Shown: piece after piece, positions 53,621 through 62,018 of the stretch
How the letters are laid out: every line of letters begins with the position of its first letter
Numbering within the stretch: the stretch's first letter is position 1
DNA from: Paenibacillus dokdonensis
GTDB lineage: Bacteria > Bacillota > Bacilli > Paenibacillales > Paenibacillaceae
Assembly: GCF_004916975.1 (NCBI RefSeq)
Contig: NZ_STGQ01000001.1
Coordinates: forward strand, 62,001-126,000
Length of the DNA stretch: 64,000 nucleotides
Direction of reading: 5' to 3'
Notes under the pieces: generated by a model
Told to the model about the DNA's origin: nothing
What the model saw: the letters and a program-made list of their open reading frames with translations, nothing else
The model's database searches: none
Position numbers and translations under genes: made by a program

Positions 53621-53675
53621 GCCCGGTTGTTCTACCTATTTAAACCTCATCCATAGAGAGGGAGGTGCCAAAGAA

Positions 53676-53885
53676 ATGGATGAGGACACCTGCCTGCTGG
53701 TGCTCCGGATTTTCGAAGATAAACCATTTGATGAAATCGGAGAGTTGTTGAATAAAAGCGAAGAAGCAGTCAAAAAGATATATAGCAGAACCAAAATAAA
53801 GCTCAAAAGCATGATGACGGCATCGGAGGAAGAAGGCAAATGCGTTCACCCAAACAGGATTTCGTACAGCTCGCTGAGCATATGA
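53676..53885 (+). CDS. Truncated sigma-70 region 4 protein
   Basis: From ATG 53676 (after GGGAGGTG) this encodes 69 residues: an HTH like sigma region 4 ('PFDEIGELLNKSEEAVKKIY' then 'SRTKIKLKSMM') with no region 2. The frame is open from 53604, but no sigma sequence precedes it. A second small frame (ATG 53840 to TGA 53899) overlaps its end and could be the start of a partner gene. It lies opposite to, and between, the two LigD genes. It is probably the remnant of an ECF sigma gene, or a small DNA-binding protein. Confidence 0.5.
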   Translation: MDEDTCLLVLRIFEDKPFDEIGELLNKSEEAVKKIYSRTKIKLKSMMTASEEEGKCVHPNRISYSSLSI

Positions 53886-53892
53886 TTGCATC

Positions 53893-54834
53893 TCATTGAT
53901 CCAACTTACAGTCCTCTGGAGCAGAATTCACGAAGGCCTGTATGCTCGGTTGGCGCAGCGTGCCTCCGGGCGTCCATTCAAGAAAGTTCACCTTTACGAC
54001 CCACTCGGGGCGGATCCATACCGCCCCTTTTTGACGTTCCGACTGATTAGTGAATGGCCTGTCCTTTAACAGCATGGTGGCAGCCTCCTCCGTAATTCTC
54101 CGCCAGTCTGCCACTGTCAGCTTGCCGGTTCCGGCATGCCCAATATAGATTAGCTTGCCTTCTTCATCATAAAGGCCGAGCAGCAGCGCGTTCACCAGAC
54201 CGTCCCGGTAGGTGACGCCGCCAACCACGGCATTGAGATCGAGAATGTTTTTTCGCTTTTGCCAGCGCTTATCCTTGCCGCCGACAGCATATACGCTGTC
54301 CAAGTCTTTGATGACAATGCCCTCGAGCTGATGCTGTTTGGATATTTCATGCAGCAGGGAAATATCCGGATAGCTCGGAACAGCCTGTACCATCGGGCTT
54401 GGGATCAGAACCTGAGCCAGCAGTGCCTGACGTTCATGCAAGGGCTTATTCGTGACGGATTCCCCGTTGAAGTACAGGATATCGAATACCATATATACGA
54501 TCGGGACCTGCTGCACACGGGCGCGGATTTGCTGCTCTTGTCGCAGGCTGTCCCGCTTCATCACTTGATGAAACGAAGGCACGCCATCGACCAAGGCGAT
54601 AATCTCACCGTCCAGTATAAAGGAGTCCGCCTGGCAATAGGCAGCCGTGTCCATGAGCTCGGGATACTGACGTGTGCGGTTATTGCCTTTGCGGTTGATG
54701 AGCTCCGTACCCTCGCTGTCATGGTAAACCAACATGCGCACGCCATCCCACTTGATCTGAGCGATCAAGCGTCCTCCCGAAGGAAGAATATTCGTCATGA
54801 TTGGCTCGAATGGTTTAACCGGACGCAGCTTCAT
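53893..54834 (-). CDS. ligD: ATP-dependent DNA ligase of the LigD type
   Basis: This 313-residue enzyme seals DNA strand breaks. The adenylated lysine is Lys28 in motif I 'IKWDGVRML'. Later motifs include 'DSFILDGEIIAL', 'YMVFDILYFNG', 'EGIVIKDLDSVY' and the C-terminal OB-fold 'PEWVVKVNFLEWTPGGTLRQP'. It corresponds to the ligase domain of LigD on its own, as in several Bacilli that split the protein. It is 24 bases downstream of ku, so the two are cotranscribed. The enzyme joins ends held by Ku. Confidence 0.94.
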   Translation of the reverse strand: MKLRPVKPFEPIMTNILPSGGRLIAQIKWDGVRMLVYHDSEGTELINRKGNNRTRQYPELMDTAAYCQADSFILDGEIIALVDGVPSFHQVMKRDSLRQEQQIRARVQQVPIVYMVFDILYFNGESVTNKPLHERQALLAQVLIPSPMVQAVPSYPDISLLHEISKQHQLEGIVIKDLDSVYAVGGKDKRWQKRKNILDLNAVVGGVTYRDGLVNALLLGLYDEEGKLIYIGHAGTGKLTVADWRRITEEAATMLLKDRPFTNQSERQKGAVWIRPEWVVKVNFLEWTPGGTLRQPSIQAFVNSAPEDCKLDQ

Positions 54835-54858
54835 AGGCAGGATCTCCCTGGCTTACGG

Positions 54859-55779
54859 TTAGGAGACGGTTTCATTTTTCTTGGCCGTCTTGCGGCGTTT
54901 CGGCTTAGGAGCTTCAGCGCCCGCGGCCTGCTTGTCATCTGCGGCTGCTGCCGTCTTGGCTTTGGGCTTGGCAGCTTTCTTAGGCTTGCCCGGATCGGTA
55001 ACCACACTTGCCGGCCGGGAGGCTTCGATACTGGCCTGCAAGGCGGCCATCAGGTCGATCACATTCGTTTCCTGCTTGGCAGGCGCGATCTTGATCTCTT
55101 CACCCGTGACTTTATGCTCGATCAGCTCGAGCAGCCGCGCGCGATAATCATCGGTATATTTCCCGGGATTAAAAGACTCGGACAGCTGGTCAATCAGCAT
55201 TTGGGCCATGCCGAGTTCTTTCTCATTCACGGTCACATTTTCAGGTAAGTTCGGAACCTGCGTCACCGGACGGATCTCATCGGGATAGAACATGGTTTCA
55301 ATAGCAAGGCAGTTCTCCAGCACGCGAATGGCCGCGAGGGAGCTTTTGGAGCGGATGGATATTTTGGCGATGCCGATTTTACCACTCTGCTGCATAGCTT
55401 CCTTCAGAAGCTGATAAGCGTTACCGCCAGCCTGATCGGGCGCTAAGTAATATGTTTTCTGAAAATAAATGGGATCGATCTCCGTCAAATCCACAAAATC
55501 GAGGATGGCAATCGATTTATTCGCCTGATCCGTGATTTGCTCGAGTTCTTCCTTTTCAAACAGGACGAATTTTCCCTTTTCGTACTCATATCCCTTGGAA
55601 ATCTCCTCCCACTCAACCTCCTTCTCGCACACCGGACATTTGCGGACATAGGACAGGGGACTGCCGCACTCCTTATGCACATATCTCATGGAGATATCTT
55701 TATCTTCCGTCGCCGAAAACATTTTGACAGGCACATGAACCAGCCCGAAGCTGATGGCGCCTTTCCAAACCGTATGCAT
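54859..55779 (-). CDS. ku: Ku protein for non-homologous end joining
   Basis: This 306-residue protein has the bacterial Ku core: 'VWKGAISFGLVHVPVKMFSA', a cysteine cluster 'KECGSPLSYVRKCPVCEKEV', 'FVDLTEIDPIYFQKTYYL' and 'LENCLAIETMFYPDEIR'. It forms a homodimeric ring on broken DNA ends and recruits LigD. The C-terminus from about residue 255 is a Lys/Ala/Pro-rich tail that helps to bind DNA. It heads the ku-ligase operon on the minus strand. A CATACTG box (55826-55832) upstream on that strand hints at forespore expression, as for Bacillus ykoV. Confidence 0.95.
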   Translation of the reverse strand: MHTVWKGAISFGLVHVPVKMFSATEDKDISMRYVHKECGSPLSYVRKCPVCEKEVEWEEISKGYEYEKGKFVLFEKEELEQITDQANKSIAILDFVDLTEIDPIYFQKTYYLAPDQAGGNAYQLLKEAMQQSGKIGIAKISIRSKSSLAAIRVLENCLAIETMFYPDEIRPVTQVPNLPENVTVNEKELGMAQMLIDQLSESFNPGKYTDDYRARLLELIEHKVTGEEIKIAPAKQETNVIDLMAALQASIEASRPASVVTDPGKPKKAAKPKAKTAAAADDKQAAGAEAPKPKRRKTAKKNETVS

Positions 55780-55825
55780 ATTCAGCCGCTCCTTTTTTAT
55801 TTTTTTGTATTCATTCTATTCCTAA

Positions 55826-55856
55826 CAGTATGCCTATTTTTTGCCCAATCTATGAC
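55826..55856 (-). promoter_or_regulatory. Possible SigG-like promoter of ku
   Basis: On the minus strand GTCATA (55851-55856), 18 bases and CATACTG (55826-55832) resemble the SigG consensus TGAATA-N18-CATACTA. The -10 box fits well and the -35 box poorly (three of six). Confidence 0.3.
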
Positions 55857-55966
55857 ATTTGAATAGAAGAAATGAAGGATGATTCGCTGTTTTTACATGC
55901 TTTTTTCCTGAAAAGGGCATGCTAAGAACAATGCAGACCATTTTTACGGGCAGGAGGCAAAAGAGA

Positions 55967-56266
55967 ATGCGGAAAAATCAGGATGAAGACCTGCATGAGG
56001 ATTTTAATAAAGCGGCGTTAAAGCGCTATGAAAAAGTGTCCAACAATATGGAAGCTGCCAGCTTTATCAATGGGAACGATGTGGATTGGGAAAGCATGAC
56101 AGCACCTGAGCAGGTATCTCATGAGAGCCATATGTTTGATATCGACCGGATGGTAAATGAAGGACTTGGCGGCGGAGAAATTACGGCGGATAACGGATAT
56201 ATCGGTGACAGTACGACGGATTCGATGGTTCCGGAGCCGCATGACGGCGAATCAGGTGACAAGTAA
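55967..56266 (+). CDS. Small acidic protein of unknown function
   Basis: ATG 55967, nine bases after AGGAGG, gives 99 residues. The protein is very acidic and polar ('RKNQDEDLHEDFNKAALKRY' and 'HESHMFDIDRMVNEGLGGG'), with no signal or membrane helix. It lies between ku and an SspH-type gene and is probably expressed separately from ku, which is divergent. The acidic, low-complexity end ('VPEPHDGESGDK') suggests disorder. I recognise no family. Confidence 0.6.
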   Translation: MRKNQDEDLHEDFNKAALKRYEKVSNNMEAASFINGNDVDWESMTAPEQVSHESHMFDIDRMVNEGLGGGEITADNGYIGDSTTDSMVPEPHDGESGDK

Positions 56267-56321
56267 ACAGAGAAATCGGGTCTGGTAATTCTACTATGAA
56301 TAAAAGAGAGGTTCGATGGTG

Positions 56322-56501
56322 ATGGACGTTAAACGCGCGCTTGAGATCTATAAGGACACAACCAACATTGCTGTAAAGCTCGAAGGGGAACCCGTCTGGA
56401 TTGAAAATGTGGATGAAGTGAACGGTATGGCTACCGTACAGGTGGGCGCAAGGCCGACCAACACCCAAACCGTCAATGTGGAGCGGTTGGAGGAAGGATA
56501 G
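56322..56501 (+). CDS. sspH: H-type small acid-soluble spore protein
   Basis: This 59-residue protein has exactly the length of Bacillus SspH and its pattern: 'MDVKRALEIYKD' at the N-terminus, 'GEPVWIENVDEVNGMATVQ' in the middle and 'VNVERLEEG' at the end. SASPs of this type accumulate in the spore core. I choose ATG 56322 because the family starts there; an ATG two codons earlier is nearer to AGAGAGG. A terminator follows 18 bases after the stop. It shows that the organism sporulates. Confidence 0.87.
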   Translation: MDVKRALEIYKDTTNIAVKLEGEPVWIENVDEVNGMATVQVGARPTNTQTVNVERLEEG

Positions 56502-56518
56502 ATTATCATATGAAGAAG

Positions 56519-56554
56519 GCCCGTTGCCCATAAAAGGAGCTGACGGGCTTTTTT
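56519..56554 (+). terminator. Terminator after sspH
   Basis: GCCCGT..ACGGGC with an inner imperfect stem is followed by TTTTTT. Confidence 0.78.
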
Positions 56555-56665
56555 ATGATTATAAGTCGAGGGGTTATATTATAATTTCTTCAAGATTATT
56601 CCGATTTCGATTACAATTATTGTAAGATCAGCTATTGTTGTTACCTTGGAGGAGGAGAAGGGAAG

Positions 56666-57475
56666 ATGAACAAGAGTGAGGGGATTATTGCTTCTGGACG
56701 AACAGCGGAACTGCTGGCCTATGAACCACAGCGGGTATTGAAGCTCTTTCGGGAGGGGTTCCCGTTGAGGGCCGTAGAGCAGGAGTTCCGTGTCAGCCGG
56801 GAAGTGCATGCGTCTGGGCTTCGGGTACCCGAGCCTTTTGAGCTGAAAGAACATAACGGACGCATGGGCATTGTTTATGAAGAGGCAGACGGATTGACCA
56901 TGCTGGCAGCCATTTTCCGGGATCCTGGGATTATAAAAGAGGAAGCGGGGCGCATGGCGCGGCTTCATGCGGAGATACATAAGAGAAAAGTGGATGGACT
57001 TCCCCGTCAAAAGGCTATGTTGGCCGATCAGATTACAGAGGCGCCTTTTTTAACGGAAGAAGAGAAGGGCAGGATTATTGCTAGGATAGATTTGCTGGAG
57101 GACGACTCCTTGCTCTGCCATGGAGACTATCATCCGGATAATATTATGCTGGGACATAAGGAGTGGATCATTGACTGGATGACGGCGATGAGCGGAAGTC
57201 CAGCCGCTGATGTCGCAAGAACTTTGCTTTTGCTTAGAACGGGAACACTGCCAGAAGAGCTGCCACCTCCCGTTCAGGAGCTGTTTGCCCGCATTCGGGA
57301 GCAGCTGACGGTAGAGTATTTGCAGGAATATATGAAACTAACCGATATCTCACATGAGCAGATTGAACGCTGGATGGTTCCGGTCGCTGCGGCACGCCTC
57401 GTGGAATGGATTCCGCCGCAAGAGAAGGAGCAGCTCCTGAAGCTGATTCGGGCGCAGGCGATTGCCCCTGAATAG
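56666..57475 (+). CDS. Aminoglycoside phosphotransferase-like kinase
   Basis: This 269-residue protein has the APH/choline kinase fold. The catalytic loop is 'LLCHGDYHPDNIMLG' and the metal-binding Asp is in 'WIIDWMTAMSGSPAADVAR'. The N-terminal part lacks a classical drug-specific motif, so the substrate may be a small sugar, an antibiotic or a metabolite. The start at 56666 follows GGAGGAGGAGAAGGGAAG. It stands alone between terminators. True aminoglycoside resistance should not be assumed. Confidence 0.85.
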   Translation: MNKSEGIIASGRTAELLAYEPQRVLKLFREGFPLRAVEQEFRVSREVHASGLRVPEPFELKEHNGRMGIVYEEADGLTMLAAIFRDPGIIKEEAGRMARLHAEIHKRKVDGLPRQKAMLADQITEAPFLTEEEKGRIIARIDLLEDDSLLCHGDYHPDNIMLGHKEWIIDWMTAMSGSPAADVARTLLLLRTGTLPEELPPPVQELFARIREQLTVEYLQEYMKLTDISHEQIERWMVPVAAARLVEWIPPQEKEQLLKLIRAQAIAPE

Positions 57476-57507
57476 TCTGTAAAATACTCCAAAAAAGTTG
57501 GTCACCT

Positions 57508-57555
57508 GAAGATTTTTCAAGGGTGGCCTGCTTGGCCTCCGTGAAAAAACTTCTT
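57508..57555 (+). terminator. Probable terminator after the kinase gene
   Basis: GAAG.TTTTTC..GTGGCC-TGCTT-GGCCTC..GAAAAA.CTTC forms a long imperfect stem followed by TTTTC. Confidence 0.5.
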
Positions 57556-57688
57556 TTCTGTTTGTCGATTTTTGCGTTAAAATAAATGGGCATAACATAC
57601 AATATACCCATCAAATGATGTTCATAGAGGGCGGACCATTGGTGATTTGCAAGAAACAGCCCACATTTTTATTAACCTTGGAGGAACA

Positions 57689-58483
57689 ATGGAAGCGCGC
57701 GAATCGAACAGAGAAGCATGGAATGGCGGGGCTTACTCGGCATGGGTAAACCGCTTTGGTACGCCCGAGCAGGCAGCCGAACGGCTAAAGGACAATCCGG
57801 TCAAAAGCATTCAACATCTATACAAATATTTTGAAGAGCAGGTTCAGGGTAAAAGCATAATGAACCTGATGGGCTCCAATGGGATAAAAGGCGTTGCGTT
57901 AGCCTTACTTGGAGCCAAGGTAACCGTTGCTGATTTTTCTTATGAAAATCAGCAGTATGCAGAGGAGTTAGCCCGTGCTGCGGGGGTTGAACTGCGATAT
58001 GTGTTATCGGATGTGCTGCAGCTTCCGGAAGAGGAATTTCTTTTGTCCTATGATGCGGTTTTCATGGAAAACGGAATTCTGCATTATTTTAAGGATTTGA
58101 AGCCTCTTTTTGATTGCGCAGCAAGGCTGTTGAAACCAGGAGGCAGATTGGTGGTTCAGGATTTCCATCCTATTTCTACGAAGCTCATATCCTCCTCAGG
58201 GACGACGGCGAAGATCAGAAAGCATAAAGTGACGGGAGATTATTTCAGCACATCCTTGGAGGCAAGTGACGTATCCTTTCAAAAGTATTTGAACAACGGG
58301 GAGAATAGCAGTACGAATACGGTCTATTTGCGTAAATGGACGCTCGGAGAAATTGTGACTGCCGTGGCAGAATCAGGTCTCCGTATTATGTCTCTCGAAG
58401 AAATGCCCAATCTTTCCTCTGAAGTATATGACAAGGGGATTCCCAAGACATTTACTATTGTTGCTGAGAGGATCGGTTCATAG
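57689..58483 (+). CDS. SAM-dependent methyltransferase (class I)
   Basis: ATG 57689, after TTGGAGGAACA, gives 264 residues. The SAM site is 'IMNLMGSNGIKGVALALLGA' (motif I, where most proteins have GxGxG; here G-S-N-G) followed by the acidic 'VTVADFSYEN', and motif III/IV is 'YDAVFMENGILHYF' then 'LLKPGGRLVVQDFHPIS'. The start 'NREAWNGGAYSAWVNRFG' is like a family of small-molecule methyltransferases in Bacilli. The substrate is unknown. Confidence 0.88.
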   Translation: MEARESNREAWNGGAYSAWVNRFGTPEQAAERLKDNPVKSIQHLYKYFEEQVQGKSIMNLMGSNGIKGVALALLGAKVTVADFSYENQQYAEELARAAGVELRYVLSDVLQLPEEEFLLSYDAVFMENGILHYFKDLKPLFDCAARLLKPGGRLVVQDFHPISTKLISSSGTTAKIRKHKVTGDYFSTSLEASDVSFQKYLNNGENSSTNTVYLRKWTLGEIVTAVAESGLRIMSLEEMPNLSSEVYDKGIPKTFTIVAERIGS

Positions 58484-58495
58484 CACAATACATGA

Positions 58496-58536
58496 AAAGG
58501 CGGTGCCAGCTGTAGAGCTTCGGCACCGCCTTATTT
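58496..58536. terminator. Bidirectional terminator
   Basis: AAAAGGCGGTGCC and GGCACCGCCTTATTT pair around a 14-base loop between the convergent methyltransferase and GNAT genes. Confidence 0.88.
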
Positions 58537-58541
58537 CATTG

Positions 58542-59084
58542 TTATACAACCCGTTCGAGCAGGGAAGTTGAGCTCAAATCGAGCTGATATCCTTTTACAA
58601 GCGTTTCTCCGTTCCGGGTATCCGTCTCATAAGCGCGCTTGAAGCCAAGACGTTCGTATAACTGTACGGCAGAGGCCATCATGTCCGATGTATGCAAATT
58701 TAGGGTGGATGCACCTAACTGAACGGATCTGCGCGCAGCCTCCTTGATCAGATCCGTGGCTATTCCTCGTCCGCGGACTGTAGGAGACACGGCAAGAAGC
58801 CGGATAATTGGCGATTGTAAGCCCATTTCAGGCTTACCATACGCGGCCTCGGAGGAGAGAAACAGCTGCACACTTCCAACAATTTCACCGTCCAGCTCGG
58901 CAACGATGCGGGCATGAGGACCGCTGCCATATACGGAGTCACGGATGGAATTACGGTATTCCTCCCAACGTGGCTCCGGAAGGTCGAAGGCATACTGCTG
59001 ATAGGCTTCGAGCATGACATGCGCTATGGCCTCCTGCTCAAATTCCTCCGCATCGCGGATCATAATTTCTTGTGCTGTGGTCAT
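58542..59084 (-). CDS. GNAT-family N-acetyltransferase
   Basis: ATG 59084, eight bases after AAAGGAG on its strand, gives 180 residues. The acetyl-CoA site is 'LLAVSPTVRGRGIATDLIKE' (motif A, R-G-x-G-I-A), followed by 'LNLHTSDMMASAVQLYERLG'. It should acetylate an amine on a small molecule or protein; the substrate is unknown. It faces the methyltransferase gene across a shared terminator. Confidence 0.92.
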   Translation of the reverse strand: MTTAQEIMIRDAEEFEQEAIAHVMLEAYQQYAFDLPEPRWEEYRNSIRDSVYGSGPHARIVAELDGEIVGSVQLFLSSEAAYGKPEMGLQSPIIRLLAVSPTVRGRGIATDLIKEAARRSVQLGASTLNLHTSDMMASAVQLYERLGFKRAYETDTRNGETLVKGYQLDLSSTSLLERVV

Positions 59085-59347
59085 CACGGTCACTCCTTTT
59101 CATCGTTTCATCAAATTTGTTTATTCAGTATAACTCCAAAAACAAAGTAAACATATAGGAATTAACAAATATTGATATCGTTATTGAAAAATTCAATTAT
59201 ACAGGATTGATCTAAATAATCATTGACAATAAAATTCCAACTGTATAAATTGAACTAAAGAAATGGGTGAGATTAGAATAATTTATAAGTTACTGCTTTA
59301 AAACCGTCTATTTTTATATGGATAGTATGTAATTGGGGGTGTATGTA
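59085..59347. other. Divergent promoter region of the GNAT and LysR genes
   Basis: This AT-rich 263-base region contains the inverted repeat TCAATTATACAG (59193-59204) and CTGTATAAATTGA (59241-59253), one base off perfect in each arm. It could bind the LysR regulator or loop its promoter. No gene is visible. Confidence 0.45.
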
Positions 59348-60226
59348 TTGAATATTGAAAATATTGAAGCTTTCGTTTACATCAATCATTATGGGAGCTT
59401 TAATAAGGCAGCAGATGTGCTCTTCTTGTCCCAGCCCACCGTTACTGCACGAATCCAGTCGCTTGAACGCGAGCTGGATTGCAGACTCTTCGACCGGTTT
59501 GGCAAACAGATCAATCTCACCGAAAAAGGCAAACAGTTTCTCCCCTATGCTCAGCAAATCCTCCAGACCTACCAAAAAGGCAAGCATCACATCCATTCCA
59601 AGCGCGCTACACCCAATGAACTGCGGATTGGCTGCACCGTGTCTGTATCGAATTACTTAATGCCTCACTTGCTTATGCGGCTGAGTGAAAGATTTACGGA
59701 TATTAAATTCAAAATTACGACCGCTCCTACAGATGAGCTCGCTGCCAAGCTGTCTTCCAGGGAACTGGATCTGGCGTTTGTACGAAAACTGATGAATCCC
59801 GCATTTCAGTCCTATCCTTTCTTCGAAGATCCGATCCGTTTGTATGTATATAAGGAGCATCCGTTAGCTGCTGCAGGGAGGGCATCAATTCGCGATATCC
59901 GCCATGAGTCACTTATTTTCTTTGAGTGCGGCTCCCTTGATTGGATGCGGATCTATCGGGTATTCGAAAGCTTGGAGCAGCCCCCTAACATCGTGTTCCA
60001 GGTGGATAACTCCGAAACGGCCAAGAAGCTTGTCATGCGCCGGGCTGGAATTTGCTTTCTCCCCGGGCTCTGTGTGCAGCAGGAAGTAGAGGCGGGCCTG
60101 CTTGTCCCCGTCGATATTACCGAAACGATGGGCATCGCCCTGCAAACCAACCTGATTACATTAAACGGAGAGCACACGGAATTCGCTGAAGCGCTGCTCG
60201 AATCGGGCGGAAGGGTACTGAATTAA
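59348..60226 (+). CDS. LysR-type regulator (YtlI-like)
   Basis: TTG 59348, seven bases after GGGGGTG, gives 292 residues starting 'NIENIEAFVYINHYGSFNKA', the LysR N-terminus. The HTH spans residues 15-45 ('AADVLFLSQPTVTARIQSLE'), and the rest is a periplasmic-binding-like effector domain. It precedes a cystine-type ABC operon with LLM and M20 genes, the arrangement of ytlI with ytmI-ytnM in Bacillus subtilis, where YtlI activates sulfur-source uptake. The effector is likely a sulfur metabolite by analogy. Confidence 0.88.
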   Translation: MNIENIEAFVYINHYGSFNKAADVLFLSQPTVTARIQSLERELDCRLFDRFGKQINLTEKGKQFLPYAQQILQTYQKGKHHIHSKRATPNELRIGCTVSVSNYLMPHLLMRLSERFTDIKFKITTAPTDELAAKLSSRELDLAFVRKLMNPAFQSYPFFEDPIRLYVYKEHPLAAAGRASIRDIRHESLIFFECGSLDWMRIYRVFESLEQPPNIVFQVDNSETAKKLVMRRAGICFLPGLCVQQEVEAGLLVPVDITETMGIALQTNLITLNGEHTEFAEALLESGGRVLN

Positions 60227-60255
60227 GGATTTGGATATATGAATAGAAAAACTCT

Positions 60256-60274
60256 ATTAGACGCGTGCTGTAAT
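60256..60274. promoter_or_regulatory. LysR-type box (ATTA-N11-TAAT) before the ABC operon
   Basis: ATTA (60256-60259), 11 bases and TAAT (60271-60274) match the T-N11-A rule for LysR regulators. It is 79 bases before the binding-protein gene. Confidence 0.45.
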
Positions 60275-60352
60275 TCGCGGTAAAGTTAGTAACATCAAAT
60301 TCATACTAAACAGATGGGAATTATCAATTTGGATCGAAAGGGGGATGAGATC

Positions 60353-61195
60353 ATGCGTAAATCATGGACAATGGCTGCTGCATTACTGCTCACGGGGGTA
60401 ATTGCCGGATGCGGATCGGGTGCCGAAAAGTCAGCCGATCAAGCCAAAGAAGGAACTGCCAATGCGTCAGCGGGAACCGTGAAAAAGATCGTGGTGGGCA
60501 CAGGTACAGCCTTTCCGAAAATCTGCTTTATCGACGAGAACGGTAAGCTGACCGGCTTTGACGTGGAGCTTGTCAAGGAAATTGATAAGCGTCTTCCACA
60601 GTATGAGTTCGAGCTGCAAACCCAGGAATTCGCTAATCTCCTCCTCAGTCTGGAGACGAAGAAAATTGACTTTGTTGCACACGAGATGGAAAAAAATCCA
60701 GAACGCGAGCAAAAGTATTTATTTAATAAAGAGCCTTACGCCCACTGGAGAAACAAGATCATTGTTGGCAAGGACAATAATTCCATACAATCACTGGATG
60801 ATTTGAAAGGCAAGAAGGTTTTGACCGGCGCAACAAGTGCCGAGGCTCAAATCCTGGAGAACTATAACAAGAAAAATAACAATGCCATCAACATCGTCTA
60901 TCAAAGCGGCGCGGCCAAGGATTCGGTGAATCAGATTACGACCGGACGCGTGGAAGCCACGATCGGTGCAGACTTCTCACTTCCGCTGATTGACCCGCAG
61001 GGCAAGCTGAAAACAACGGGGGATGATCTCTTGGAAGCGGATATCCTCTTTGTATTCCGTAAAGATGATCCGGAGGAGCAGAAGCTGGCGGATGACATCG
61101 ACGGTGCGATCAAGGAACTGAAAGCAGACGGTACGCTGGGCAATCTGAGCAAACAGTGGCTGGGTTCGGATTTCACCGCCGATTCCAAGAAATAG
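60353..61195 (+). CDS. Amino-acid/cystine ABC transporter binding lipoprotein (TcyJ/K-like)
   Basis: ATG 60353, after AAAGGGGGATGAGATC, gives 280 residues. A signal peptide ends at lipobox 'VIAGCGSG'. The mature part is a family 3 solute-binding protein: 'VGTGTAFPKICFIDENGKLT' and 'GFDVELVKEID', 'DFVAHEMEKNPEREQKYLF', 'LKGKKVLTGATSAEA'. It captures cystine or a related sulfur amino acid. It is first in an operon with two permease genes. Unlike Bacillus, only one binding protein is visible here. Confidence 0.9.
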   Translation: MRKSWTMAAALLLTGVIAGCGSGAEKSADQAKEGTANASAGTVKKIVVGTGTAFPKICFIDENGKLTGFDVELVKEIDKRLPQYEFELQTQEFANLLLSLETKKIDFVAHEMEKNPEREQKYLFNKEPYAHWRNKIIVGKDNNSIQSLDDLKGKKVLTGATSAEAQILENYNKKNNNAINIVYQSGAAKDSVNQITTGRVEATIGADFSLPLIDPQGKLKTTGDDLLEADILFVFRKDDPEEQKLADDIDGAIKELKADGTLGNLSKQWLGSDFTADSKK

Positions 61196-61232
61196 ACTGC
61201 ATGCATGACCTAGGGTAGGGAGGAGGAAGCTC

Positions 61233-62018
61233 ATGGGGGCGCCGTTTGATTTTACTTATATATTCAGTTATTTTCCAAAGCTGTTATCGACGCTGGGAAT
61301 TACGCTGCTGATCGTAGCAGGTTCGCTTCTGGTGGGGATCATCCTGGGGTTTCTCATCGCCCTTCCCCGCCTATACAGGATTCCGGTAGTGAATACGCTG
61401 GCCAGAGTGTATGTTTCTTTTTTTCGGGGAACTCCGATTTTGATCCAGCTGTTTCTATTCTACTATGGTCTTCCCGAAATCCTGAAACTGGTGCATATCG
61501 ATATATCCAGAGCTCCGGTGCTGGTATTCGTCATCTTGACCTATGGCCTTCATACCGGTGCTTTTATGTCGGAAACGATCCGCGCTTCGGTAACGGCGGT
61601 GGACCGGGGACAGGTCGAGGCGGCTTATGCCATGGGCATGAAGGGGCATCAGGCATTTACCCGGATTGTGCTGCCTCAGGCGCTGGCGATAGCGGTTCCG
61701 GTCTTCTCCAATCTGGTCATTGCTCTGCTGAAGGACACGTCACTTGCCTTCACTCTTGGAGTGATGGAGATGACGGGCAAGGCGGATACACTGGGTTCTC
61801 TCACGCAGCATTTTGTTGAAGCTTATATCTCGCTTGCACTCATCTATCTGGCGGTCAGCTTTACGCTCGAGAAGCTGCTTTTGACCCTAGAACGCCGCTT
61901 GTTGAGACATGAGCAGCCTGACCCGGCAGGGCAGAGAAGGTTTCGGATTCAAAGAAAACGCTCCTATCGGCGCATGGTTGCCAGCATCGGTTCGGGCAAA
62001 GGAGGAGCTGACCTATGA
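61233..62018 (+). CDS. Amino-acid ABC transporter permease (TcyL-like)
   Basis: This 261-residue protein has about five membrane helices and the HisM-type motif with EAA loop '[19 protein letters not shown]' and '[17 protein letters not shown]'. The start '[20 protein letters not shown]' is typical of TcyL. It is longer than usual at the C-terminus: about 30 basic residues (from '[13 protein letters not shown]') extend past the last helix. It overlaps the next gene by four bases (ATGA). It should form the membrane channel with the next gene's permease part. Confidence 0.9.
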   Translation: MGAPFDFTYIFSYFPKLLSTLGITLLIVAGSLLVGIILGFLIALPRLYRIPVVNTLARVYVSFFRGTPILIQLFLFYYGLPEILKLVHIDISRAPVLVFVILTYGLHTGAFMSETIRASVTAVDRGQVEAAYAMGMKGHQAFTRIVLPQALAIAVPVFSNLVIALLKDTSLAFTLGVMEMTGKADTLGSLTQHFVEAYISLALIYLAVSFTLEKLLLTLERRLLRHEQPDPAGQRRFRIQRKRSYRRMVASIGSGKGGADL

